A stretch of DNA of 64,000 nucleotides from Anaerorhabdus sp964386325 (lineage in GTDB: Bacteria > Bacillota_I > Bacilli_A > Erysipelotrichales > Erysipelotrichaceae), in the NCBI GenBank assembly GCA_964386325.1, contig CAYLQY010000005.1, positions 81,114-145,113 on the forward strand, given 5' to 3'. This document shows positions 1-8,608 of the stretch, piece after piece. The translations under genes were made by a program, and so were the position numbers. Position 1 is the stretch's first letter; each line of letters starts with the position of its first letter. Under the pieces are notes generated by a model. It was not told the DNA's origin. It searched no databases and worked only from the letters and a program-made list of their open reading frames with translations.

Positions 1-529
1 TTAAAATGTCTCCAGACATGATTCTCTTAATTCGTTTTGTAATCAGGTGATAATCAGTATGCATACCATTCTTAATCCATTCTAAAATAGTTCCTACAAT
101 TGCATATGCGATAAAACGTTCCATGAACCGTTTATCTTCTAAAGACAAGATTTTATCTTGATCAAGTTCGCTAATAACTATATCTAAATAATGATTTTGA
201 ATATCATACAGATATCGTTCAATAACTTCTCGACTAACTGAGTGATAAACATTTATGAAGAAATTTTTGTTTTCTAGCATATACGCAAAGACATTTTCTA
301 GGCAAATAGCCCAGTTAGCATAACTAACCTCGGCTTGGATAGCATTTTTTGTTTCACTAACAAATATCCAATCTAAAAGGGCATAGATATCTTGAAAGTG
401 ATAATAAAATGTTTGACGATTAACTCCACAATCTTCAGCAATATCGGTAACAGTTATATTGTCTAAAGTTTTTGAACTTAACATTTTTTTAAGTGAGTTT
501 GCTAAAGCACTCTTAGTCAATTCTCTCAT
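1..529 (-). CDS. TetR/AcrR-family transcriptional regulator (C-terminus cut by window edge)
   Basis: Reading the minus strand from the ATG at 529 gives about 176 residues open to the left edge. The protein starts MRELTKSALANSLKKML and has a TetR helix-turn-helix at about residues 24-45, with the typical sequence ITVTDIAEDCGVNRQTFYYHF. The C-terminal part (ALLDWIF, then FAYMLENKNFFINVYHS) resembles the DhaS-like TetR C-terminal domain. Such proteins are usually 180-190 residues, so only a few residues are missing. It lies divergent to the aldo/keto reductase at 784 and is a candidate repressor of it; the palindrome at 749-767 would suit. The ligand is unknown. Confidence 0.85.
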   Translation of the reverse strand, partial: MRELTKSALANSLKKMLSSKTLDNITVTDIAEDCGVNRQTFYYHFQDIYALLDWIFVSETKNAIQAEVSYANWAICLENVFAYMLENKNFFINVYHSVSREVIERYLYDIQNHYLDIVISELDQDKILSLEDKRFMERFIAYAIVGTILEWIKNGMHTDYHLITKRIKRIMSGDIL

Positions 530-730
530 AAAACACCTCTTCTATTAGTAAGTATTATTTTACCACAGAAAAATTCATTAGAAGTACATTAGAATCTTAG
601 ATAAATTGAATAAAAACATGTTATTGATTTAATGTTACATGCAGATTATCGTATATTTTGCTGATTAGAAATGAATTTATTTTATGACTAGTGTACGATG
701 AAAAAAAGATTTAAATCTTCATTTGAATGA

Positions 731-767
731 TATAATGATGGTAATCAATCTATGTAGACAACATAGA
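731..767 (+). promoter_or_regulatory. -10 box with downstream palindrome, candidate TetR operator
   Basis: A perfect TATAAT lies at 731-736; no good -35 box stands at the right distance. An inverted repeat TCTATGT-agaca-ACATAGA spans 749-767, over the expected first transcribed bases of the aldo/keto reductase message. Its shape fits a dimeric repressor, and the divergent TetR gene is the obvious candidate. The link is inference. Confidence 0.45.
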
Positions 768-783
768 GTATAAGGAGACGCTA

Positions 784-1701
784 ATGAAATACTTGATTAT
801 TAATAATGATATACCTCGATGTTCGGAGATTGGAATTGGCTGTATGAGAATTAGTGATATGACTAGTGAAGGAATTGATACACTAATTACATCAGCATTA
901 GATTGCGGTATTAACTTCTTTGACCATGCTGATATTTATGGCGGCGGAAAATCAGAAGAGTTATTTGGTGAGTGGTTAGAAAAAAATAAAGATCGTAGAA
1001 AAGAATTAGTGATTCAATCTAAATGTGGAATAAGAAAAGGATATTATGATTTTTCTAAAGAATATATTTTAGAGTCAGTAGATAATATTCTAAAACGTTT
1101 GAAGACAGATTATCTTGATATATTGTTACTTCATCGTCCGGATGCATTGATGGAAGTTGAACAAATTGCAGAAGCATTTAATATCTTAAAAGATGAAGGT
1201 AAAGTTCGTGCATTTGGATTATCGAATGTTAATGCTATGCAAATGGAATTAATTCAAAGTGAATGTGATCAATCTATTCTTATTAATCAATTACAGTTTA
1301 GTTTAGCGCATACTGGAATAATAGACTCTGGCATAAATGCAAATCATCCATCAATGGCTGGTGAAGCAAGAGATGGTGGTACATATGAATACTGTCGTTT
1401 GCATAATGTTATCATTCAAGCATGGTCTCCACTTCAATATGGATTCTTTGAAGGAACATTCTTAGGAAGTGATAAATATCCCGAGTTAAATGAAGTTATA
1501 AATCGACTTGCAGATAAATATGATGTCAAAGCTGAAGCTATAGCAATTGCCTGGATATTAAGATTACCAATGGGAATTCAAGCAATCGTAGGAACTACAA
1601 ATCCAGAACGAATTAAAAATATTGCGAAGGGTTCAGATATTGAACTTACAAAAGTAGAGTGGTATGAATTGTATCGTGCTGCAGGGAATCAATTACCTTA
1701 A
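784..1701 (+). CDS. Aldo/keto reductase, YdhF-like
   Basis: A 305-residue cytoplasmic NADPH-dependent carbonyl reductase of the aldo/keto reductase superfamily, full length. The catalytic tetrad is visible as Asp47 and Tyr52 in FFDHADIYGG, Lys80 in QSKCG and His117 in LLLHRPD. The sequence most resembles the E. coli YdhF oxidoreductase group, including the NANHPSMAGEARDG loop and the C-terminal PMGIQAIVGTTNPERI cofactor region. The physiological substrate of this group is poorly defined. A ribosome site AAGGAG precedes the ATG. It is transcribed alone, with a terminator at 1713, and may answer to the divergent TetR regulator. Confidence 0.9.
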   Translation: MKYLIINNDIPRCSEIGIGCMRISDMTSEGIDTLITSALDCGINFFDHADIYGGGKSEELFGEWLEKNKDRRKELVIQSKCGIRKGYYDFSKEYILESVDNILKRLKTDYLDILLLHRPDALMEVEQIAEAFNILKDEGKVRAFGLSNVNAMQMELIQSECDQSILINQLQFSLAHTGIIDSGINANHPSMAGEARDGGTYEYCRLHNVIIQAWSPLQYGFFEGTFLGSDKYPELNEVINRLADKYDVKAEAIAIAWILRLPMGIQAIVGTTNPERIKNIAKGSDIELTKVEWYELYRAAGNQLP

Positions 1702-1712
1702 TAGTTTTTATG

Positions 1713-1752
1713 AAAACATGTTAAATATAGGAATAACATGTTTTTTATTTTA
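1713..1752 (+). terminator. Rho-independent terminator after the aldo/keto reductase
   Basis: AAAACATGTT (1713-1722) pairs with AACATGTTTT (1735-1744), followed by a T-rich run. Confidence 0.7.
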
Positions 1753-1829
1753 TCTGATTGGATAATTAGTTTAAAAATAAAGAAACAAACGTGATAATAA
1801 ATAATTTTGGTATTTAAATAAAGTTGAGG

Positions 1830-1858
1830 TTGACAGCGCTTTCACTTAATGCTAACAT
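1830..1858 (+). promoter_or_regulatory. Beta-glucoside operon promoter with overlapping CcpA cre site
   Basis: TTGACA at 1830-1835 and TAACAT at 1853-1858 are 17 bp apart. TGACAGCGCTTTCA at 1831-1844 matches the catabolite-responsive element consensus almost perfectly and covers the -35 box, so CcpA binding should repress. The predicted transcript start falls a few bases before the RAT element at 1867. Confidence 0.75.
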
Positions 1859-1866
1859 AGGCTCAA

Positions 1867-1935
1867 GGATTGTTACTGGTAATGCAGGCTATACCGCAAA
1901 AAGCTTTATTTGGCTCGAGCAGTATAGCTTTTTAT
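1867..1935 (+). promoter_or_regulatory. Ribonucleic antiterminator (RAT) and overlapping terminator
   Basis: The segment 1867-1895 begins GGATTGTTACTGGTAATGC and closely follows the BglG/LicT RAT consensus. Its 3' end is the left arm of a terminator: GCTATACCGC (1888-1897) pairs with GCAGTATAGC (1919-1928), nine of ten positions, followed by TTTTTATGTTTT. The two RNA folds exclude each other, as in bgl, lic and sac operons. Binding of the dephosphorylated or EI/HPr-activated antiterminator encoded just downstream would free transcription. Confidence 0.85.
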
Positions 1936-1956
1936 GTTTTAAGGGGAGAAATGATA

Positions 1957-2814
1957 ATGAAAATTCAGAAAATCATCAACAACAATTTGGTCAGATCATT
2001 TAATGATGCAGGAACAGAAGTCTTAGTAATGGGATGCGGATTAGGATTTAAAAAACAAATCAATGATGATATTGATGAGTCTTTAATTGAAAAGATTTAT
2101 ACAATATCTAACAAGACTACTGAAAGCAAATTAGCAGAATTGTTTGAAAATATTCCAGTTGAACACATTCGCGTTGCTAACATCATTATTGAATATGCCA
2201 AGAAAACCCTAGATAAAGAACTAAAAGATAATATTTATATAACGCTAACAGATCATATTGATTTTGCTTTAGAGAGACTTTCAAAAGGATTACCATTAAA
2301 GAATGCACTTTTATGGGAAATTAAAAACTACTATCATAGTGAATATTTAGTAGGTAAAGAAGCAATTGAAATTGTAAAAAGAGAACTTGGTTTTTCATTA
2401 CCAGAAGATGAAGCAGGATTCATAGCATTTCATTTAGTAGAAGCGAGTATCAATAATGCGACAGATGATTATGTTAAAAAATCAATGGCTATCATCCAAA
2501 ATGTTTTAAACATTGTTAAGTATTATTTTAGTATCGACTTTGATGAAAACTCATTATCATACGAACGTTTTCTAGTTCATTTGAAATTTTTTACTGAACG
2601 TATTTTGAATAATAATATTGACTCACCAGACGTGGATAGCAATTTATTTGATTTAGTAAAGAAACAATTTCCAAATGAATTTGAATGTACCTTAAAAATA
2701 CAAAAATATTTCTTAGAATCAATGAAAATTAAAATACCAGAAAATGAATTAACTTATTTAACCATTCATATTAAAAGAATAACAGAAAAGAAAAAAGGAG
2801 ATAAAAATGAATAA
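1957..2814 (+). CDS. licT: BglG/LicT-family transcriptional antiterminator
   Basis: A 285-residue RNA-binding antiterminator. An N-terminal CAT RNA-binding domain (MKIQKIINNNLV to about residue 55, with the conserved VMGCGLGF) is followed by two PRD domains whose phosphorylatable histidines lie in contexts such as EHIRVAN, TDHIDFAL, AFHLVEA and LTIHIKRI. PRD domains sense EII and HPr phosphorylation. The open frame extends back to 1870, but that stretch is the RAT/terminator; AAGGGGAG at 1941 serves the ATG at 1957. It overlaps the EIIBCA gene by 8 nt and controls its own operon. Confidence 0.92.
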   Translation: MKIQKIINNNLVRSFNDAGTEVLVMGCGLGFKKQINDDIDESLIEKIYTISNKTTESKLAELFENIPVEHIRVANIIIEYAKKTLDKELKDNIYITLTDHIDFALERLSKGLPLKNALLWEIKNYYHSEYLVGKEAIEIVKRELGFSLPEDEAGFIAFHLVEASINNATDDYVKKSMAIIQNVLNIVKYYFSIDFDENSLSYERFLVHLKFFTERILNNNIDSPDVDSNLFDLVKKQFPNEFECTLKIQKYFLESMKIKIPENELTYLTIHIKRITEKKKGDKNE

Positions 2815-4663
2815 CAAAGAATTAGCTAAAGTTATCATTGAAAATGTTGGTGGAGAAAGCAATATTAAACAACTTAGTCATTGTTTCACACGTTTAAGAT
2901 TTACATTAAGTGATGACTCAAAAGCAAATACAAAAGTTTTAGAAAGTACACAAGGAATCTCTGGTGTTGTAACTAAAGGTGGACAATATCAAGTAGTTAT
3001 TGGATCAGAGGTTAGTAATGTTTTTAGAGAAATAAATAATTTAATTGAACTTACTGAAGATGAATTTGAATTAGGTAATACTGAGAAAAAAGAGAAACTT
3101 ACTTTTTTTGATAAGTTTGTAGATATTATACAAGGAATTTTTACACCAATCTTAGCACCACTTACCGCAGCAGGGATGCTTAAAGCGGTACTCGCAGTTA
3201 TTGTAGCATTTAAATGGGTGGATAAAGCTTCGTCAACATATCAAGTTATTAACTTCATGGCAGATGCAACATTTTACTTCTTGCCTATCTTGCTTGCGAA
3301 TTCTGCAGCAAAGAAATTTAAATGTAATCCATATCTAGCAATGATGCTTGCAGGTATGTTATTGCATCCAAATTTTACAACGATGGTAGCTGCTGCTAAA
3401 GAAGGTGGAATGGCAGTAACAATATTTGGGTTACCAATTTATAATGCAACTTATTCATCTTCTGTAATTCCTATTATTTTAGGGGTTTACTTGATGTCAA
3501 AGGTTGAACCAATTGCGGATAAAATTTCACCAAAAGCTATTAAATTCTTCACACGTCCTTTGATTACAATGTTTGTTGTTGGTGTTGCGACACTTTGTGT
3601 TTTAGGTCCAATTGGATATATTATTTCCAACTTTATAGCAACTTGTGTTAATACATTAAATAGCTATGTTGGTTGGCTTGTACCAACAGTAATGGGTATT
3701 GTAATGCCTTTACTTGTAATGACAGGTACACATCATAGTATTACACCAATTGGAATCAATAATCGTATGACAATGGGTTATGATACAATCGTTTATCCAG
3801 GACAACTTGCTTCCAATGTTGCTCAAGGTGCTGCAGCTTTAGCAGTATCAATTAAAACTAAAAATTCTGAATTAAAACAATTATGTTCAGCAACTGGAAT
3901 CACTGCAGTATGTGGAATTACTGAACCAGTTTTATTTGGAGTAACAATGAAAATTAGAACAACATTAATCGCTTCAATGATTGGTGGGGGAGTAGGTGGA
4001 TTATTCCTTGGAGTATTAGGTATTAAGAACTTCTCAGGAGGATCTCCAGGATTACTTACATTACCAAGTTATATTAGTACAGATGCTCCAATGAGTAATT
4101 TCTATTTAGCTTGTGCTGGTGCAGCAATTGCATTTGTGGTAAGCTTTGCGGTTTCTTATTTCTTATACAAAGAAAAGAAAGATGATGTTATTGAATCAAC
4201 GAATAGTAATGTTAGTACAACAGTTAGTGATATTTTAATTCAACCAATTAAAGGTGATGTTCAAGATTTAAGCGAAGTAAAAGATGAAACATTTTCAAAA
4301 GAATTAATGGGAAAAGGTGCTGCTATCATACCTGTCGAAGGTAAAGTTTATTCGCCAGTAGATGGTGAAGTATTCAACATATTTAGAACAAAACATGCAA
4401 TCTCTTTAAAATCAGATAATGGCGCAGATATCATTATTCATGTAGGCTTAGATACTGTGAAATTAGAAGGTAAGTACTTTGAAGCGTTGGTTAAGAATGG
4501 GGATCATATTAAAAAAGGCGATTTACTTCTTGAATTTGATATCGAGAAAATTAAAAGTGAAGGCTATGATTTAACAACGCCTGTAGTAATTGTTAATGCG
4601 AATGATTTTAAATCAATTAAACATACAAATAAGAATTCCGAATTTATTATTTTAGAAGCGTAA
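2807..4663 (+). CDS. bglP: PTS beta-glucoside transporter, EIIBCA
   Basis: A 618-residue membrane permease that imports and phosphorylates beta-glucosides. The EIIB domain carries the phosphocysteine Cys26 (SHCFTRLRF). EIIC occupies about residues 100-460 with some ten membrane segments and the conserved TGTHHSITPIGINN stretch. EIIA at about 480-618 has the two active-site histidines near 530 (KHAISLK) and 545 (IIIHVGLDTV). Domain order B-C-A is that of BglP. It lies between the antiterminator and the phospho-beta-glucosidase, which process the same substrate. The phosphorylation state of this protein would in turn gate LicT. Confidence 0.94.
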   Translation: MNNKELAKVIIENVGGESNIKQLSHCFTRLRFTLSDDSKANTKVLESTQGISGVVTKGGQYQVVIGSEVSNVFREINNLIELTEDEFELGNTEKKEKLTFFDKFVDIIQGIFTPILAPLTAAGMLKAVLAVIVAFKWVDKASSTYQVINFMADATFYFLPILLANSAAKKFKCNPYLAMMLAGMLLHPNFTTMVAAAKEGGMAVTIFGLPIYNATYSSSVIPIILGVYLMSKVEPIADKISPKAIKFFTRPLITMFVVGVATLCVLGPIGYIISNFIATCVNTLNSYVGWLVPTVMGIVMPLLVMTGTHHSITPIGINNRMTMGYDTIVYPGQLASNVAQGAAALAVSIKTKNSELKQLCSATGITAVCGITEPVLFGVTMKIRTTLIASMIGGGVGGLFLGVLGIKNFSGGSPGLLTLPSYISTDAPMSNFYLACAGAAIAFVVSFAVSYFLYKEKKDDVIESTNSNVSTTVSDILIQPIKGDVQDLSEVKDETFSKELMGKGAAIIPVEGKVYSPVDGEVFNIFRTKHAISLKSDNGADIIIHVGLDTVKLEGKYFEALVKNGDHIKKGDLLLEFDIEKIKSEGYDLTTPVVIVNANDFKSIKHTNKNSEFIILEA

Positions 4664-4703
4664 ATGTTTAATCGAGATATCTTAATAATAAAGGAGAAGG
4701 AAG

Positions 4704-6068
4704 ATGAGTAAATTTTTATGGGGTGCTTCAACAAGCGCTTATCAAGTAGAAGGTGGATGGAATCAAGACGGTAAAGGTCCATCAATTCAAGATATCAGAA
4801 CTGTACATGAAGGAACAGCGGATTTCAAGGTTTCAAGTGATCACTATAATCGTTTCCGTGAAGATGTCGCTTTATTCAAAGAGTTGGGGCTAAATGCATA
4901 TCGTTTTTCAATAGCATGGACACGAATTCTTCCTAAAGGATATGGTGATACCAATCAACAAGGTATACAATTCTATCATGATTTAATTGATGAATTACTG
5001 AGAAATAATATTGAACCAATTGTTACTATTTATCATTTTGATTTACCAGCAGAACTTGATAAAATTGGTGGATGGAGTAATAGGGAGGTAATTAATCATT
5101 ATCTCGAGTTTACACGAATTTTATTTAAAGAATATGGCAATAAAGTAAAGTATTGGATCTCAATAAATGAACAAAATTCTATGGTGCTTTATGGTGGTGC
5201 TATGGGTACTGGTCAAAGAGATAAGAAAACTCTTTATCAACAAAGCCATCATATGTTTTTAGCACAGGCGAAAGCAATTAAACTTTGTCATGAAATGACG
5301 AATGGAAAAATTGGGCCAGCTTTAAACATTGCACATATCTATCCAAAGACTTGTAATCCATTAGATGTTTTAGCTGCACAAAATTTTGAAAGTTTGCGTA
5401 ATTACTTATATATCGATATGACAGTCTATGGTAGATACAGCACAAATGCTTGGAATATCTTGGGCAAGATGGGGTGTCAACCAACCTTTGCTGAAGAAGA
5501 TTATGATATCTTAGCTAACCAAAATCCGGATTTCATTTCGATTAACTATTATTGTTCAAAAACTGTTGAGCATTCAGATTCAAATGAATGTAAATCACAA
5601 GAAGGTGATCAAGAAGTAGCGAATGTTGAGAGTGGTATTTATAAAGGAGTTAAGAATGAATACTTAGCAAATACAGAGTTTGGATGGCAAGTAGATCCAG
5701 TAGGATTCAGAATTACACTTAAGGATATCTATGAAAAATATCATCTGCCATTAATGATTAGTGAAAATGGTTTGGGTGCCTATGATGTAGTAGAAGATGA
5801 TATGAAGATTCATGATCAATATAGAATTGATTACTATAAAACACATATTAATGAAATGCAAATTGCCATGGCAGAAGGGGTTGAAATATTCTCTTACTGT
5901 CCATGGTCAGCAATTGATTTAATCAGCACGCATCAAGGTTTTAGAAAAAGATATGGGTTCATCTATGTAGATCGTGATGAAGAAGATTTGAAGACATTAA
6001 ATCGATATAAGAAAGATAGTTTTTATTGGTATCGTCAAGTTATAGAATCTGATGGTAAAATTTTGTAA
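4704..6068 (+). CDS. 6-phospho-beta-glucosidase, GH1
   Basis: A 454-residue cytoplasmic glycoside hydrolase family 1 enzyme that splits phosphorylated beta-glucosides delivered by the preceding EIIBCA. The N-terminus FLWGASTSAYQVEGG is the GH1 signature. The acid/base is Glu156 in INEQN, with Gln replacing the Pro of the usual NEP. The nucleophile is Glu354 in ISENGLGAYD. The C-terminal KRYGFIYVDRD is the phosphate-binding region of 6-phospho enzymes. The ribosome site AAGGAGAAGG precedes the ATG. It is the last gene of the beta-glucoside operon. Confidence 0.93.
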   Translation: MSKFLWGASTSAYQVEGGWNQDGKGPSIQDIRTVHEGTADFKVSSDHYNRFREDVALFKELGLNAYRFSIAWTRILPKGYGDTNQQGIQFYHDLIDELLRNNIEPIVTIYHFDLPAELDKIGGWSNREVINHYLEFTRILFKEYGNKVKYWISINEQNSMVLYGGAMGTGQRDKKTLYQQSHHMFLAQAKAIKLCHEMTNGKIGPALNIAHIYPKTCNPLDVLAAQNFESLRNYLYIDMTVYGRYSTNAWNILGKMGCQPTFAEEDYDILANQNPDFISINYYCSKTVEHSDSNECKSQEGDQEVANVESGIYKGVKNEYLANTEFGWQVDPVGFRITLKDIYEKYHLPLMISENGLGAYDVVEDDMKIHDQYRIDYYKTHINEMQIAMAEGVEIFSYCPWSAIDLISTHQGFRKRYGFIYVDRDEEDLKTLNRYKKDSFYWYRQVIESDGKIL

Positions 6069-6100
6069 TTGATAAAATGCTTACTATGTAGTAAAGATAT

Positions 6101-6137
6101 AAAAAGCCTTGTTCAGAAGATACTGAGCAAGGTTTTA
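6101..6137. terminator. Bidirectional terminator
   Basis: CCTTGTTCAG (6107-6116) pairs with CTGAGCAAGG (6123-6132) with flanking A and T runs. It sits between the convergent GH1 and GGDEF genes and can serve both. Confidence 0.8.
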
Positions 6138-6139
6138 AT

Positions 6140-7261
6140 TTAATTATTAGACCAATGAGCAACTTGATTTTTTCCATTAGTTTTTGCTTTGTATAAAGCC
6201 GAATCAGCATAACCAAGTAGTTCTAAATGGGATAGTGCTTTAGTTTCATGTAAGGTTGCATAACCAGCACTAATTGTAATTGAACAACGTACGCTACCTG
6301 AATGAGGAACATTTAAATCTTTAACAGCAATAATAAAATCATTCATTTCTTTTTGAATCATATCGTGATTCGTAATCTGGGCAACAACGACAAACTCTTC
6401 GCCGCCATATCTTGCCAAAAAATATTTCTTTGCGAAAGCAACTTTCTTCAATGTTTCACTTACTTTTGTTAGACAAAGATCACCTTGGACATGACCATAG
6501 GTATCATTGTAGGCTTTGAAATCATCAATGTCTAAAATCATTATTAGAAAATCTTTATTTGTTGCGACACTTCGATAAAATAGCTTTTCAATATATAGAT
6601 CAAATCCTCTACGATTAGGCATTCGTGTTAATTCATCAGTTGTTGATTGTCTTCTAAAGAAACTCTTTGCGCGAATATTTTCAAGCTGCATATTGATGAT
6701 GGTAATATCGAATCCTATACTTACAATCATACAGCATAAAGCATTGAGAATATCAGTGTTTGTAAGATACTGCCCACTCCCTTTTATCAAGAATGTTGTG
6801 ATGCAAAATGCAATTGTTGCGACAATGGATAACAGAACAGCATAAATAGGTTTAGAAACATGCAATATCGGAATAATCATTAAAAATACAAAGAAAGTTA
6901 CAGCTGGTAAATTTGGTGTGATTACAGTTCCAACAGTAATGGTTAAAACAAAAATTGATATTGCAAAAAGATAATAAAAGTAAGTTATATATTTTCGGTG
7001 TTTATTAACAAAGGTTAGGGTTAAAAAAGTTAATACACTATAGAAAAAAGTAAAGAATAGGTAGAAATACTTTAATTCCTTAACAAGCGAATTATTAGGC
7101 AGTGTTATTAAAAATAAGAAAAGACACATTCCCATTGAAAAAGTAATAGAACGTTTTAATAATGCATAGTTTGTTTTCTCAAGCTCGATATGGTTTTCCT
7201 CATAAAATGAAGCATCGACACATCCAAAAAATAAGTTGTTTACAACTTCAACAAGCTTCAT
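6140..7261 (-). CDS. Membrane-bound diguanylate cyclase (GGDEF)
   Basis: 373 residues from the ATG at 7261, chosen over 7282 because GGAGGG lies 6 nt before it. About six membrane segments fill residues 30-190, with no recognisable periplasmic sensor. A GGDEF domain follows from about residue 205 (TDELTRMPNRRGFDLYI) with the active-site GGEEF near residue 282 in LARYGGEEFVVV. The metal-binding IMILDIDDFKAYNDTYGH is intact, so synthesis of cyclic di-GMP from GTP is expected. No RxxD inhibitory site is evident before the signature. An EAL protein lies 3 kb away in the same orientation. Confidence 0.92.
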   Translation of the reverse strand: MKLVEVVNNLFFGCVDASFYEENHIELEKTNYALLKRSITFSMGMCLFLFLITLPNNSLVKELKYFYLFFTFFYSVLTFLTLTFVNKHRKYITYFYYLFAISIFVLTITVGTVITPNLPAVTFFVFLMIIPILHVSKPIYAVLLSIVATIAFCITTFLIKGSGQYLTNTDILNALCCMIVSIGFDITIINMQLENIRAKSFFRRQSTTDELTRMPNRRGFDLYIEKLFYRSVATNKDFLIMILDIDDFKAYNDTYGHVQGDLCLTKVSETLKKVAFAKKYFLARYGGEEFVVVAQITNHDMIQKEMNDFIIAVKDLNVPHSGSVRCSITISAGYATLHETKALSHLELLGYADSALYKAKTNGKNQVAHWSNN

Positions 7262-7334
7262 TAGATTCCCTCCAAAATTCATATGAAAATCATATCATAG
7301 ATGGATACCAATTCCTAGTTAGAGCAATGTAGTG

Positions 7335-7364
7335 TTGACAAACAGTTATACACTGTTATATACT
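7335..7364 (+). promoter_or_regulatory. YtrA-type promoter and operator
   Basis: TTGACA (7335-7340) and TATACT (7359-7364) are separated by 18 bp. The spacer holds a perfect inverted repeat AACAGT-tatac-ACTGTT (7341-7357), and ACTGTT recurs out to 7368. This is the likely autoregulatory site of the GntR protein encoded at 7388. Confidence 0.6.
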
Positions 7365-7387
7365 GTTTACAGGCAGAGGAGGAGACT

Positions 7388-7759
7388 ATGAAAATTATAC
7401 TGAATAATTCTTCGATGACACCTATTTATGAACAATTAGTTGACCAAATTAAGGCGATGATTGTAGGTGACCAACTAAAAGAAGATGATATCTTACCGTC
7501 TGTTCGAACTCTATCAAAGGATTTAAAAATTAGTGCCTTAACAGTCAAGAAAGCGTACGATACCCTTGAGGCAGAAGGCTTTACAGTTACAGTCCATGGA
7601 AAAGGAACCTATGTAGCTGGAAATAACAAAGAATTAATGATGGAGGAAAGAAAGAAAGAAGTAGAAGCTGATTTGGAAATGGCCATCCAAAAAGGTAGAA
7701 GAAGTGGAATGAGTGATCAAGAAATTTTACAATTAATTGATTTAATTATGGAGGGATAA
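7388..7759 (+). CDS. GntR-family regulator, YtrA subfamily
   Basis: A 123-residue short GntR regulator: an N-terminal winged helix (residues 10-75, DILPSVRTLSKDLKISALTV and the wing GKGTYVAG) with only a short helical tail for dimerisation. That is the YtrA layout, and such proteins usually repress an ABC transporter encoded right after them. The next two genes are an ATPase and a permease, starting 3 nt and then 2 nt after the preceding stop. YtrA relatives often react to cell-envelope antibiotics; that role here is inferred from family and context. Confidence 0.9.
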   Translation: MKIILNNSSMTPIYEQLVDQIKAMIVGDQLKEDDILPSVRTLSKDLKISALTVKKAYDTLEAEGFTVTVHGKGTYVAGNNKELMMEERKKEVEADLEMAIQKGRRSGMSDQEILQLIDLIMEG

Positions 7760-7761
7760 AA

Positions 7762-8607
7762 ATGTTAAAGGTAAATAATATTACAAAACATTATGATCAA
7801 TTCACGCTCAATTGTTCTTTGGGGATAAAACCAGGAACAATAACTGGCTTAATTGGTCAAAATGGTGCAGGAAAAAGTACAACATTCAAAGCAATTTTGG
7901 ATTTGATAGAGATAGATTCAGGAAATATAGAAATTTTTGGAAAAGATAGTCATCAACTAACCAATAGTGATAAGGAAAATATTGGAGTTATCTTATCTGA
8001 CTCAGGGTTTAGTGATTATTTTACAATAAAAGATTTACTACCAATTATGGCAAGTTTTTATAAGAATTTTAATAAAAGAGATTTTCTAAAGAACTGTCAA
8101 AAATTTAGTTTGCCTACAAACAAAAAGATTAAAGATTTTTCAACAGGAATGAAAGCGAAATTAAAAGCGATTGTAGCACTTTCACATAACGCAAAATTAT
8201 TGATTTTAGATGAACCTACTGCCGGACTCGATGTCATTGCGCGTGATGAATTGCTTGATATCATAAGAGGTTATATGGAAGAGAATGAAGATACTTCCAT
8301 TCTTATAAGCTCACATATATCAACAGATTTAGAAGGACTTTGTGATGATATTTATATGATTCATGATGGTAAGATTGTACTACATGAAGAAACAGATGTT
8401 TTACTTAGTGATTATGCATTGCTTAAGGTTGATGTTGATCAATTTGCAGCACTAGATAAACAACATATTCTTAAATATAAGAAAGAAAATTTTGGCTATA
8501 GTTGCTTAACAAACCAAAGACAATTCTATCAAGAAAATTACCCATCAATTTCAATTGAAAAAGGCAATATTGATGAAGTAATTACATTGATGGTGAGAGG
8601 AGAATAA
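7762..8607 (+). CDS. ABC transporter ATP-binding protein
   Basis: 281 residues with Walker A GQNGAGKST (about residue 33), an unusual signature FSTGMKAKLK in place of LSGGQ, Walker B LLILDEPTAGLD, and a switch histidine in ISSHISTD. The divergent signature is common in the BcrA/EcsA/YtrB type of ABC-2 exporters. The C-terminal 60 residues are an extra domain without a recognised motif. It pairs with the permease that follows and is probably regulated by the GntR protein upstream. The substrate is unknown; related systems handle peptide antibiotics or act in the envelope. Confidence 0.9.
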   Translation: MLKVNNITKHYDQFTLNCSLGIKPGTITGLIGQNGAGKSTTFKAILDLIEIDSGNIEIFGKDSHQLTNSDKENIGVILSDSGFSDYFTIKDLLPIMASFYKNFNKRDFLKNCQKFSLPTNKKIKDFSTGMKAKLKAIVALSHNAKLLILDEPTAGLDVIARDELLDIIRGYMEENEDTSILISSHISTDLEGLCDDIYMIHDGKIVLHEETDVLLSDYALLKVDVDQFAALDKQHILKYKKENFGYSCLTNQRQFYQENYPSISIEKGNIDEVITLMVRGE

Positions 8608-8608
8608 T

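Noticed and set aside
1870..1956. N-terminal extension of the antiterminator frame
   Set aside because: The stretch is the RAT and terminator, and a good ribosome site serves the ATG at 1957.
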